The position numbers and the translations under genes were made by a program. Shown here in pieces: positions 8,239 through 16,722 of a stretch of 64,000 bases of DNA (the stretch's first letter is position 1; the number at the start of each line of letters is the position of its first letter). Location: assembly GCF_000196895.1 (NCBI RefSeq), contig NC_014297.1:806001-870000 (forward strand), given 5' to 3'. The notes beneath the pieces are model-generated. The model had not been told where the DNA came from. It did no database searches and was given only the letters and a program-made list of their open reading frames with translations. The stretch comes from Halalkalicoccus jeotgali B3 (GTDB lineage: Archaea; Halobacteriota; Halobacteria; Halobacteriales; Halalkalicoccaceae).

Positions 8239-9666
8239 TCATTCGACGGGGTCCGACGTGTCGGCGAGCCAGCGTTCGAGTTTTTCCCTCGGTGGCGGAC
8301 CGGTCAGGAGACCCACACCGACGAAGAGGACCAGACTCGACGCCAGCCCGTAGATGATCGGGAGGTCCGAGGCGAACCCGTAGGTCGCCATGCTCGCGAC
8401 GACGACGACCGATCCGCCGACGATCGCCGAGAGCGCCCCCTGCCAGGTCGCGCCCTTCCAGAAGAAGGCACCCAGCACGGGGACGAAGATCGCGCCGGTC
8501 AGCAGGTTATAGGCGAGCGTCAGGGCGTTGACCACGTCGCCGATGACGACCGCGGCCCAGATCGAGATGGCCCCGAGCACGACGATACCGATCCGGGAGG
8601 CAGTGGTGTAGCGCTCCTCGCTCGCGTCGGGATCGATAAAGCGCCGGTAGACGTCGTTCGTAAACAGCGTACTCGAAGCGAGCAGGGCCGAATCCGCGGT
8701 CGACATCATCGCGGAGATAAAGCCCGCGAGGATCAGCCCCGCGAGACCGACCGGGACGGTCTCGAGGACCATCGTCGGCAAGGCGAGGTCGGGGTTCTCG
8801 ATCGCCGGGAACAACACGAGGGCGATCATGCCCAACACGGCGGTCGAGATCCCGTAGACCACGGCGTACGCCCCTGTCGCGACGTTACCGACCCGTGCGG
8901 TGCGGGCGCTGTCGGCGGTAAAGACGCGCTGCCAGATGTCCTGGCCGATCATGATCCCGAGGAAATACAGGAGAAAGTAGGTAAACACCGTCCCCCACCC
9001 GATCCCGCCGGGGCTGAAGTAGGAGGGATCGAGCTCCGCCTGCAGGCCGGAGACCCCGCCGACCTCGAGCAATCCCAACGGCAAGGCGAGCGCGAAGATC
9101 CCGACGGTCATGACCAGCCACTGGATGAAGTCGGTGATCGTCACCGAGAGCATTCCCCCGAGCGCCGTATAAAGGACGACGATCACGCCGGCGAGAACGG
9201 TCATCGTCGTGAGGCCGTACCCCGAGAGCGCGCTCAACACGGTGCCGATCGAGATCACCTGCGTGATGGCGATCGTCAGCGCGTAGACGCCCGCGACGAC
9301 CGCGCCCACCGTACCGGAGTACTCGTCGAACCGGCGCTCTAACACCTCCCCGAGCGTGTAGGCCTTGAGGTTCGCGAGCTGCGTCGAAATGAGGAGTCCG
9401 ATGGCGGCGACGCCCAGCCCGAGCCAGACGACGAGCCACGCCCCGGAGACCCCGTACTGGTATCCCAGCCCGGCCCCGCCGATCGTCGAGGCCCCCCCGA
9501 GGATCACCGCCGACATGACCGGGACGTACATCCAGATCGGAATCGACCGCCCGGCGACGAGATAGTCATCTAGGGACGCCGAGCGGCGATATCCCCAATA
9601 TCCGACCCCGATCATGCCGAGGAGATAGAGAACGACGACCCCGCCGTCGATGAGTGTGCCTGCCAT
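8239..9666 (-). CDS. Sodium:solute symporter (SSS family)
   Basis: The ATG at 9666 (MAGTLIDGGVVVLYLLGMIG) gives 475 residues; the frame stays open far upstream but that part is antisense to the ureohydrolase gene. The protein has about 13 hydrophobic segments. SSS hallmarks are SLDDYLVAGRSIP in the first loop, GGASTIGGAGLGYQYG in the second segment, GLAGLILAGFISAMMSTADSALLASS around the sodium-binding segment eight, and the DVYRRF loop. The family imports sugars, amino acids, urea or carboxylates with sodium. It is divergent from the ureohydrolase gene with about 140 bases between, which hints at a nitrogen compound as substrate. Confidence 0.88.
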   Translation of the reverse strand: MAGTLIDGGVVVLYLLGMIGVGYWGYRRSASLDDYLVAGRSIPIWMYVPVMSAVILGGASTIGGAGLGYQYGVSGAWLVVWLGLGVAAIGLLISTQLANLKAYTLGEVLERRFDEYSGTVGAVVAGVYALTIAITQVISIGTVLSALSGYGLTTMTVLAGVIVVLYTALGGMLSVTITDFIQWLVMTVGIFALALPLGLLEVGGVSGLQAELDPSYFSPGGIGWGTVFTYFLLYFLGIMIGQDIWQRVFTADSARTARVGNVATGAYAVVYGISTAVLGMIALVLFPAIENPDLALPTMVLETVPVGLAGLILAGFISAMMSTADSALLASSTLFTNDVYRRFIDPDASEERYTTASRIGIVVLGAISIWAAVVIGDVVNALTLAYNLLTGAIFVPVLGAFFWKGATWQGALSAIVGGSVVVVASMATYGFASDLPIIYGLASSLVLFVGVGLLTGPPPREKLERWLADTSDPVE

Positions 9667-9773
9667 GGCTCGACTGTCGGATCGACCCGTATAACTACAC
9701 CGATTCGGTACACGACACGCCGGATGCTGGACGAACGCCCAGTTCGGATCCGGCCTCGCCTCGATCACGGAAC

Positions 9774-9780
9774 GTATAAG
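9774..9780 (+). promoter_or_regulatory. TATA box of the ureohydrolase gene
   Basis: GTATAAG sits about 28 bases before the ATG at 9805. At the normal archaeal spacing, transcription would start at or next to the start codon, so the message would be almost leaderless. This supports 9805 rather than the earlier in-frame ATG at 9724, which lies upstream of the promoter. Confidence 0.55.
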
Positions 9781-9804
9781 CGCCCGTCGGTCACCTCTCG
9801 GGAC

Positions 9805-10851
9805 ATGGTCGGATCCGACGACGGCGCTCCGGACACGGGCAGTACGGCCGAGGACTCCCCCGCCGCGCGCTTTCGCGAGCGAGTACCCGAATCGAGCGTC
9901 GAACTCGCCTACGCCGGGCTCAACACCTTTCTCAAAGGTGATCCTCGCGACGTGGCGGACCTCTCTGAGAGCGATGTCGGCGTACTCGGCGCGCCCTACG
10001 ACGGCGCAGTGAGCAATCGTCCGGGGGCGCGCTACGGCCCCGAGGCGATCCGCCGGGCCAGCGCGTGGTGGGCGTATCTCTCGGGGTACAAGGGCGGGCT
10101 GACGAACATGGGGACGGGCGAGCAGGTCGACTTCTCGAACCTGTCGATCGCCGACTGTGGCGATATTCCCGTCTTTCCGATGGATCGCGAGACGACCGCC
10201 GAGAGCATCACCGCCCACGTCGCGACGGTCGCCCAGCGGGCGTTCCCGGTCATGCTCGGTGGCGATCACTACTGTACGTACCCCGCCGTCCGGGGCTTCG
10301 CCGAGGGGATCGACGCCGGTTCCGTAGGACTGGTCCAGATCGACGCCCACACCGATACCGTCGCCGAAAGTGCCGTCTTCGGCGAGCATTTTCATGGTTC
10401 TAGCACCCACCACATCGCCGACTCCGAGTACGCGGAGTACGAAAACGTCAGCCAGGTCGCGATTCGAGGCTACGAGAGCCCCGACTTCTTCGACTTCGCC
10501 GACGAAGTGGGACTGAACCTCTTTACCATGAACGCGGTGCGAGAAGAGGGGATCGAGCGGGTGGTCGAGCGGGCGGTCGAAGCCGCAGCGGAAGGCACCG
10601 ACGCGGTCTACGTCACCTTCGACATCGACGCGGTCGATCCGTCCGTGGCTCCCGGGACCGGGACGCCGGTCCCCGGCGGACTGTCGGCCGAGGAGGCGCT
10701 CTCGGTGATGGACGTCTTGGGGGCGAGCGAGGCCGTCGGCGCGGTCGACCTGATGGAGGTCGCGCCGACCTACGACCCGAGCGAGGGGACCGGGCGACTG
10801 GGGGCGTACCTGCTGGTGCGGTTCCTGGAGCAGAAGTTCGCCGCACAGTAG
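9805..10851 (+). CDS. Agmatinase-family ureohydrolase
   Basis: The 348-residue product is a complete manganese or nickel ureohydrolase of the arginase/agmatinase fold. Metal ligands are all visible: GGDHYCTYP, DAHTDT, and DIDAVDPSVAPGTG. HFHGSSTHH follows the second ligand group as in agmatinases, and SNRPGARYGPEAIRRAS is the N-terminal family motif. The first 35 residues are an extension. Family members hydrolyse agmatine, guanidinobutyrate, guanidinopropionate, proclavaminate or guanidine, releasing urea where applicable; the sequence does not decide which. No arginine decarboxylase is near. The divergent sodium symporter is a likely uptake partner. Confidence 0.87.
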   Translation: MVGSDDGAPDTGSTAEDSPAARFRERVPESSVELAYAGLNTFLKGDPRDVADLSESDVGVLGAPYDGAVSNRPGARYGPEAIRRASAWWAYLSGYKGGLTNMGTGEQVDFSNLSIADCGDIPVFPMDRETTAESITAHVATVAQRAFPVMLGGDHYCTYPAVRGFAEGIDAGSVGLVQIDAHTDTVAESAVFGEHFHGSSTHHIADSEYAEYENVSQVAIRGYESPDFFDFADEVGLNLFTMNAVREEGIERVVERAVEAAAEGTDAVYVTFDIDAVDPSVAPGTGTPVPGGLSAEEALSVMDVLGASEAVGAVDLMEVAPTYDPSEGTGRLGAYLLVRFLEQKFAAQ

Positions 10852-10900
10852 CTTAGTCGGGGCCGAACGCTGCGGTGATGTGCGTGGCCGTGATGGCGTG

Positions 10901-10923
10901 CGCCGGGTGGAAAACCCCCGGCG
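10901..10923. other. GC-rich hairpin downstream of the ureohydrolase gene
   Basis: CGCCGGG at 10901 pairs perfectly with CCCGGCG ending at 10923, with a nine-base loop that contains four A. It lies about 50 bases after the ureohydrolase stop and could help end or process transcripts. There is no T-run directly after it on either strand, so a terminator role is weak. Confidence 0.3.
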
Positions 10924-10990
10924 ATGACCGACGGGACCGCCAGTCCGCGGGCCGGGCGAAGCGAGCGCACCCGAGCCGGTAAACGGCCCC

Positions 10991-11401
10991 TCAGAAGACG
11001 CTGTCGGCGGTCGCCGCGCCGACGACGCTGAACACCGCGCCGATACAGATCGCCCGCAGCGCCACCGACCACCCGGCGTCGAAGGCGTCGGGCGCGTCGA
11101 AGAGCACGGCCAGCAGCGCGACGGAGCCAAACGCCACGACCATCAGCGAGACGAACCGCAGCGGGATCCCGCCGACGTCGAGTTCGGCCTCGGGGTCGCG
11201 ATCGCGGTCGGCCGAGTACAGCGCGCCGTAGCCGATCAGTCCGACGAGCCCCGCGGTCGCGAGCGCCTGCCAGCGGGCCATCGTCGCCGCGAGCGTCCAG
11301 ACCTCCTCGGTGACGACGAACGGGCCGGCAAGCAGGAAGCCGCCGACGACCTGCTGGGCGACGTCCGAGGGGCGAAACCGGGGGCGGCGCGGGCGGCGCA
11401 T
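10991..11401 (-). CDS. Small integral membrane protein, DUF2391-like
   Basis: The 136-residue product has four hydrophobic segments: about 15-35 (VVGGFLLAGPFVVTEEV), 45-62, 80-103 and 112-132. A basic N-terminus (RRPRRPRFRPSD) suggests it is cytoplasmic. The VVGGFLLAGPFVVTEEVW phrase resembles the C-terminal half of TIGR02587/DUF2391 membrane proteins, which are of unknown function. It ends 48 bases downstream of the antiporter start on the same strand, so it could be co-transcribed with the antiporter, but no functional link is known. Confidence 0.65.
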   Translation of the reverse strand: MRRPRRPRFRPSDVAQQVVGGFLLAGPFVVTEEVWTLAATMARWQALATAGLVGLIGYGALYSADRDRDPEAELDVGGIPLRFVSLMVVAFGSVALLAVLFDAPDAFDAGWSVALRAICIGAVFSVVGAATADSVF

Positions 11402-11449
11402 ACCGTGGTTCGCCGGTCGAGGCCCTCGATCCTTTCGATCCGCCCCGCC

Positions 11450-13366
11450 TCAGTCGTGGGGGTGGAACCGATCGACGGCCTCACGGACCGCCTCGGTCTG
11501 GCCGAGAAACGTCAGCCGATCGCCATACTGCAGGGTGTCCTCGGCGTCCGGAACGCGGTGATCGCCGTCCCGGCCCAACAGCGCGATCAGACACCCGCTC
11601 GGAAGCTCCGAGCCGAGCGTGCCGATCGTCTTGCCGTCGGTCTCTTCGGAGGTCACCTCGACTTCCTGCACGTCGCCCGAGCGGCCCAATTCGGTCATCC
11701 AGTTCGACAGCGCGGGCCGCTCGATGGCGTTGTCGATCGCCCACGCCGTCGCGTCGGTCCCGGAGATGGTCTGCACGCCGAGTTCTTCGAGCGGATCGAC
11801 GTTCTTCGGGTCGTTCACCCGGGCGATGACGTCCTCGACGTCGAAGGTCGTCCGGGCGAGCTGGGAGACCAGCAGGTTCGTATCGTCGTCGCCGGTGGCC
11901 GCGACCACGGTCTTTGCGTTCTCGATGCCCGCGCTCCGGAGCACGTCCGTATCGGTTCCGTCACCCGATTTGACGGTGAATCCGGCCGAGCGAGAGGATT
12001 CGAGGGTCGCCGCGTCCTCCTCGATGACGACGACGTCCTCGCCACGTTCGACGAGGCGTTCGGCGAGCGATCGACCGACCTTGCCCGACCCGACGACGAG
12101 TACACGCATAGGAAGGACGTCGAGGCGCTCGGCGATCCATCTTGCGGGTCCGCCCTGGAAGACGACCGTGGCGACGATCACCATGAACACCGTGCCGGCG
12201 AGGATGTTCGACTGGGCGATCAGCGACTGTCTGCCCTCCTGGGCGGCCAGATGCTGGAGTTCGAGCGCGAACAGCGTCGCGATCGCCGCCGGGATGATCC
12301 CGCGGGGCCCGATCGCGCTGACGAACAGCTTCTCGCGAAACGAGAAGTCCGTCCCGGTCGTCGAGAGAAACACCAACAGCGGGCGCAACACGAGCGCCAC
12401 GACGATCACGACGGCCACGCCCGCGACCCCTATCGACAGCAGGGTGTCGATGTCGATCAGCGCCGCCAGCGCGATGAAGATAAACGAGAGCACGATCAGC
12501 CGGATGGTGCCTTTGAACTCCTCGATCTCCTCGCGGTAGGGCAACTCGACGTTTCCGAGGACGACCCCGGCGGTCGCGACGGCGGCGACGCCGGCCTCGG
12601 TGGCGATGGTGTTTGCGACCCCGTAGGCCACCAGCGCGCCCGCGAAGGTGATCGACCGGGCGTTCTCGGGGGCGTTGCCCGAGGAGAGGTCGACGTGCGT
12701 GAGGACATACCACAGGACGCCCGCGACCAGCAGGCCCACGCCGACCCCGACGCCCAGTCGCTCGAGGAACCCGACGAGAAAGCCCCGCGGGTCGATCTGC
12801 TGGGCGGTGACGGCCTTGAAGATCACCGCCGCGAGGATCGCCGCAGTCACGTCGTTGACGATCCCCTCGGTTTCGAGGGCGGCCCCGACGGACCGTCGCA
12901 CCGGGACGATCTCGAGGATCGGCGTGATGACCGTCGGCCCCGTCGCGATCAACAGCGCCCCGACGACGAGCGCGATCCCCGGATCGGCACCCAGCAGGTA
13001 GTAGACGGCCGCCGCGGTCCCCAGAAACGAGATCAGCGAACCGAGCGTGACCAGCCGAAACGCCGCCGAGGGCGACTGGCGAAGCTTGTCGACGTGGAGG
13101 TGAAAGGCCCCCTCGAAGACGATGATCGCGACGCTGAGTCCGACGATCGTCGACAGCGAGCCCCCGAAGGCGTCCTGGGTGACCACCCCGAGGACCTTCG
13201 GTCCGAGGACGATCCCCGAGAGGATGAGAAACAGCACGCTCGGCACCTGATAGCGATCGGCAAGCACCTGCGAGAACACCCCGAAGGTGACGATCGAGGC
13301 GACGATCACCAGCAGGGTGGGTTCGAAGTCGATCGGGAGCAACTGCATCGACGGTGCCCCGGTCAT
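11450..13366 (-). CDS. CPA-type sodium/proton antiporter fused to TrkA/RCK domains
   Basis: The 638-residue product has a membrane part of about 12 segments (residues 15-395), with YQVPSVLFLILSGIVLGPKVLG typical of CPA1/CPA2 antiporters and a GIALVVGALLIATGPTVITPIL helix. From residue 419 an RCK N domain starts (MRVLVVGSGKVGRSLAERL) with the GxGxxG dinucleotide site, then an RCK C domain to the end. Ligand binding to RCK gates transport. The protein would exchange Na+ or K+ for protons across the cytoplasmic membrane. A later Met (MQLLPIDF) is an alternative start. Confidence 0.88.
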   Translation of the reverse strand: MTGAPSMQLLPIDFEPTLLVIVASIVTFGVFSQVLADRYQVPSVLFLILSGIVLGPKVLGVVTQDAFGGSLSTIVGLSVAIIVFEGAFHLHVDKLRQSPSAAFRLVTLGSLISFLGTAAAVYYLLGADPGIALVVGALLIATGPTVITPILEIVPVRRSVGAALETEGIVNDVTAAILAAVIFKAVTAQQIDPRGFLVGFLERLGVGVGVGLLVAGVLWYVLTHVDLSSGNAPENARSITFAGALVAYGVANTIATEAGVAAVATAGVVLGNVELPYREEIEEFKGTIRLIVLSFIFIALAALIDIDTLLSIGVAGVAVVIVVALVLRPLLVFLSTTGTDFSFREKLFVSAIGPRGIIPAAIATLFALELQHLAAQEGRQSLIAQSNILAGTVFMVIVATVVFQGGPARWIAERLDVLPMRVLVVGSGKVGRSLAERLVERGEDVVVIEEDAATLESSRSAGFTVKSGDGTDTDVLRSAGIENAKTVVAATGDDDTNLLVSQLARTTFDVEDVIARVNDPKNVDPLEELGVQTISGTDATAWAIDNAIERPALSNWMTELGRSGDVQEVEVTSEETDGKTIGTLGSELPSGCLIALLGRDGDHRVPDAEDTLQYGDRLTFLGQTEAVREAVDRFHPHD

Positions 13367-13474
13367 CGCTGGGGCAGGGGCGGTGGCGACTCGAAGCGCT
13401 CGGCGTGGACTCCCACGGTCTGCGTCATACCGACGGGTAGGGAATCCGGTCGGATAAGCGACTCCCTCGCGGCG

Positions 13475-15418
13475 TCACTCGGCGTAGATCGCCTCGACGT
13501 CGTCGGCGAAGCGTTCGAGGATGTTGCGGCGTTTCTTCTTCATCGTCGGGGTCAACATGTCGTTGTCCTCAGTGAACTCCTCGGGCACCAATCGGAACTG
13601 CTTGATACGCTCGTGGGACTCGACGTTCTCGTTTACGCGCTCGATCTCCTCGTCGATCCGTTCTTTGACCCGTTCGTCCCGACAGAGTTCGCGCTCCCCG
13701 TCTGGCAGGGAAATCCCCTCGCTTGCGGCCCACTCGCGGATGCCCTCGACGTTCGGGACGACCAACGCGGAGATGAACTTCCGGCCGTCGCCCATCACGA
13801 AACACTGCTCGACGAGTTCGCTCGCGGCAAACGCGTCCTCGATGGGCCCGGGCGCGACGTTCTTGCCCGTCGAGAGGACGATGATCTGTTTCGCCCGCTC
13901 GCGAAAGACGACGTAGTCGTCCGGGCGGATCTCGACGACGTCGCCGGTGCGAAACCAGTCTTCCGTGAAGGATTCGGCGGTCGCCTCCTCGTTTCGCCAG
14001 TAGCCCCGCGTGACGTTCGGCCCGCGCACGAGGAGTTCCCCCACCTCGCCGTCGGCGTCCCGGCGCTGGGCCTCGCCGACGACCGACGCGTCGACTCGGG
14101 CCTCCACGTCGGGAAGCGGCGGGCCGATGGTGCCGATCTCGGGGGCCTCGATGGGGTTGACCGAGATCACCGGCGAGGTCTCGGTCAGGCCGTACCCCTC
14201 CAGAATGGGCATCCCCATCCCGTGATACAGCGCACAGAGCTCCGCCGAGAGGCTGCCCCCGCCGCTGATGAGGAACTCGATCTCGCCACCTAAGGCCTCC
14301 TTGACCTGGCTGAAGACGAGTTTGTCCGCGATCGCCTGCTTGCCCGTGAGGACGGGCCCCGGCGAGGGATCACGGTGGTACGCCTTGCCAACGTCGACGG
14401 CCCACTCGAAGATCCGCCGTCTGAGGTCGGACTCGCTGGCTTGCGAGCGGATCGCGTCGTAGATCTTCTCGTAGACGCGGGGTACGCTTGTGCCGGTCGT
14501 GGGCCGCACCGCCTGGAAGTCCTCCTGGAGGGTGTCGGGACTCTCCGCGTACGCGACGGCGGCCCCGCTCGCGAACATCAGAAAGTGCCCGGCGGTCCGT
14601 TCGAGGACGTGAGCAAGCGGGAGAAACGAGACCGTCCGGGTCTCGCCGTCGATCGCTGGCAGTCCCTTTGCCTCCTTGTCGGGCCGGGGGCCGAAGCGTT
14701 TGCGACACTGGGTGACGTTCGCCCGGAGGTTCCGGTGGGTGAGTTCGACGCCCTTCGGTTGGCCCGTCGTCCCCGAGGTGTAGATCAGCGTCGCCAGGTC
14801 CTCGGGCGCGACGGCGTCGACCCAGTCCTCGTAGGCCTCGCGGTCGAACGCCGCCTCGCCCCGGTCGTGGAGCTCCGCGAGCGTCAGGACGTCCTCGCGC
14901 TCGTCGTAGCCCTCGGTCCGGTCCATGACGACGATAAACGAGAGATCGAGTTCGTCCTCGACCGCCAGCACCCGTTCGAGGCGCTCCTTGTTCTCGACGA
15001 CGACGCCGGTCGCGTCGGCATCGGAGAGGAGATACTCGACCTGATTCGGCGAGGAACCGGCGTAGACCGTCGTGACGACCGCGCCGGCGGCGAGCAGTCC
15101 GAAGTCGGTCTGGGCCCACTCCATGCGGGTATCGGCGAAGATCCCAACCCGGTCGCCGGCTTTGGCGCCGAGATCACGAAAGCCGGCCGCGAGGTTCCGG
15201 ACGATATCAGCCATCTCGCCGTAGGTCAGCGTCGTGAACTCGCCGTCGGGGGCCGCCGGAAGCACTCCCGGCGAAAGCGACCGGTCGTAGACGCCGCCCT
15301 TGTACCGCTGGGCGACGCGCTGTTCGTTCCGGGCGACGCTCTCCTCGAAGAGCCGCGCGAGCGTCGACTCGCCGGTCACCGCGTCGGTGTACTCGCGTTC
15401 GGCCTCGCGCCAGTGCAT
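13475..15418 (-). CDS. Long-chain acyl-CoA synthetase (AMP-forming)
   Basis: Starting at MHWREAEREYTDAVTG (15418) the protein has 647 residues, normal for long-chain fatty acid CoA ligases. An earlier Met 14 codons upstream is possible but less like the family. The AMP-binding P-loop TLIYTSGTTGQPKGVELT lies near residue 210, GYGLTETSPVI is the A5 motif, and FRTGDVVEI with the later VLSTGKNVAPGPIED is the hinge and catalytic lysine region. It activates a fatty acid to acyl-AMP and then acyl-CoA for membrane or beta-oxidation use. Haloarchaeal lipids are isoprenoid, so a catabolic role is more likely. It is monocistronic. Confidence 0.9.
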   Translation of the reverse strand: MHWREAEREYTDAVTGESTLARLFEESVARNEQRVAQRYKGGVYDRSLSPGVLPAAPDGEFTTLTYGEMADIVRNLAAGFRDLGAKAGDRVGIFADTRMEWAQTDFGLLAAGAVVTTVYAGSSPNQVEYLLSDADATGVVVENKERLERVLAVEDELDLSFIVVMDRTEGYDEREDVLTLAELHDRGEAAFDREAYEDWVDAVAPEDLATLIYTSGTTGQPKGVELTHRNLRANVTQCRKRFGPRPDKEAKGLPAIDGETRTVSFLPLAHVLERTAGHFLMFASGAAVAYAESPDTLQEDFQAVRPTTGTSVPRVYEKIYDAIRSQASESDLRRRIFEWAVDVGKAYHRDPSPGPVLTGKQAIADKLVFSQVKEALGGEIEFLISGGGSLSAELCALYHGMGMPILEGYGLTETSPVISVNPIEAPEIGTIGPPLPDVEARVDASVVGEAQRRDADGEVGELLVRGPNVTRGYWRNEEATAESFTEDWFRTGDVVEIRPDDYVVFRERAKQIIVLSTGKNVAPGPIEDAFAASELVEQCFVMGDGRKFISALVVPNVEGIREWAASEGISLPDGERELCRDERVKERIDEEIERVNENVESHERIKQFRLVPEEFTEDNDMLTPTMKKKRRNILERFADDVEAIYAE

Positions 15419-15565
15419 GGCGTGTGGGTAGCCGGCACAGCACGAAAAGTATGCCGGCAACGCGACACATCTGTCTCGGAGTTTATTCGCCGGACGCCGC
15501 CCGGTCCTGGGTCGGGGACCTCTCGGAACGCGGACGTTAGACGAGCGCGATGAGGACGAACAGCA

Positions 15566-15688
15566 TCACGACGCTCGCGTGAACATCGCGGGACCGACCG
15601 AAAGCGCCGAGAAGACGGCCCACGCGAGCGCAGTCCGTCCCCGACGAGCAGAATGGGCCAATACCGCCAGCCGGACGGGAAGCGCCAT
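15566..15688 (-). pseudogene. Possible frameshifted small membrane protein
   Basis: In the otherwise gene-free stretch 15419-15715 a short frame starts at ATG 15688 and reads a basic start then hydrophobic ALAWAVFSALSVGP, ending at a stop at 15566. The next frame over continues with SVVMLFVLIALV and stops at 15537, also hydrophobic. Read together they look like one helix-rich peptide of about 50 residues broken by a frameshift. Nothing else was seen in this stretch. The call rests only on composition and may be chance. Confidence 0.2.
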
Positions 15689-15715
15689 TCACACCGCCTA
15701 CCGCGTCGACGTTTG

Positions 15716-16630
15716 TTACTGGTCCGACTCCGCCGACGCGTCCAGATAGCCCAGCACGCCCCGCGTGTTCAGGCGTTCCTCGGCACGGGCCTTTCGCTCG
15801 CCCCAGACCTCGGCCATCTCCGTATTCTCGACGAAATACTCGATCACCGCCTCGTCGTCGAGTTCCCCGCGTTTCTCCTCGACCGCCCCGACCCACTCGG
15901 AGAGGACCTGCTTGTAGGTGTCGAGCAGTTCGTCGCTGGCCTCGGCCGGCCCGAAGTGCCCGAATAGGAGCGTATCAGAGTCGAGCGCGCGGATCGTCTC
16001 GCCGTCGTCGAGGCAGGCTTCGAGGTCGAAGTTCGCCGGCGGGGAGGTCTGGCGCACGGTTTCGAGCTGGGGCACCCAGATGCCTGCGGCGTCGCCGGTC
16101 GCGACGACCGCCGCGTCGGGATCGTAGTAGATCACCTGGTGGGGGGCGTGACCGGGGGCGTGGTACACCTCCAGCGTGCGGTCCCCGAGGTCGATCGTAT
16201 CACCCCCGGAGAGTTCGGTGATCCGCTCTTCAGGAACGGGTTTGGGCTCGGCGTAGTACTCCCACTGGTCCTCGACGGCCGCTTTCGTCCCCGCGATCAG
16301 GCGCTCGGGATCGACGAGATGGGGCGCGCCGATTTCGTGAACATGGATCTCGGCGTTGGGACATTCGGCGGCGAGGTAGCCCGCTCCGCCGGCGTGGTCG
16401 AGGTGGATATGAGTGGGCGCGATGACGGCGAGTTCCTCGGGGGTGATCCCGATTTCGGCCATCGCCGACAGGATGAACTCGTAGTTCGTGCCGATCCCGG
16501 TATCGATCACGGCGGGGCGCTCGGCGTCGACGATGTAGACCGCGCCGTAGCGCTCGGTGTCGTACATGCCGGTATCGAGGTAGTAGTAGTCCTGACAGCC
16601 ATCAACGGGGTAGTAGTCACCGATTGCCAT
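15716..16630 (-). CDS. Metallo-beta-lactamase fold hydrolase
   Basis: The ATG at 16630 (MAIGDYYPVDGCQDYYYLD) gives 304 residues. The zinc site THIHLDHAGG (HxHxDH) is near residue 84, followed by YHAPGHAPHQ and VATGDAAG for the bridging histidine and aspartate, and LLFGHFGP for the last ligand. These residues are what a functional MBL hydrolase (glyoxalase II or RNase Z superfamily type) needs. A C-terminal helical part of about 80 residues follows. The substrate is unknown. It is divergent from serS, 92 bases apart. Confidence 0.87.
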   Translation of the reverse strand: MAIGDYYPVDGCQDYYYLDTGMYDTERYGAVYIVDAERPAVIDTGIGTNYEFILSAMAEIGITPEELAVIAPTHIHLDHAGGAGYLAAECPNAEIHVHEIGAPHLVDPERLIAGTKAAVEDQWEYYAEPKPVPEERITELSGGDTIDLGDRTLEVYHAPGHAPHQVIYYDPDAAVVATGDAAGIWVPQLETVRQTSPPANFDLEACLDDGETIRALDSDTLLFGHFGPAEASDELLDTYKQVLSEWVGAVEEKRGELDDEAVIEYFVENTEMAEVWGERKARAEERLNTRGVLGYLDASAESDQ

Positions 16631-16722
16631 ACTCAACCCCCCGAGCCACGGAGTAAAAACGTTCGTCATCCGGCGGCGAGGCCGATACGCTCTTTTCCCC
16701 GGGCGGCAAATCGCGACCAAGA

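Noticed and set aside
10878-10982. A 34-residue frame after the ureohydrolase gene
   Set aside because: Short, Arg-rich at the end, and includes a hairpin; no sign of selection as a protein.
9667-11130. Long upstream extension of the symporter frame
   Set aside because: The extension is antisense to the ureohydrolase gene, which has all metal motifs. The symporter begins properly at 9666.
11405-14293. A 962-codon open frame on the plus strand
   Set aside because: It lies opposite the antiporter and acyl-CoA synthetase genes, which have clear family motifs. Its own translation is rich in Arg, Asp and Gly without hydrophobic or catalytic motifs, as expected from antisense of high-GC DNA.
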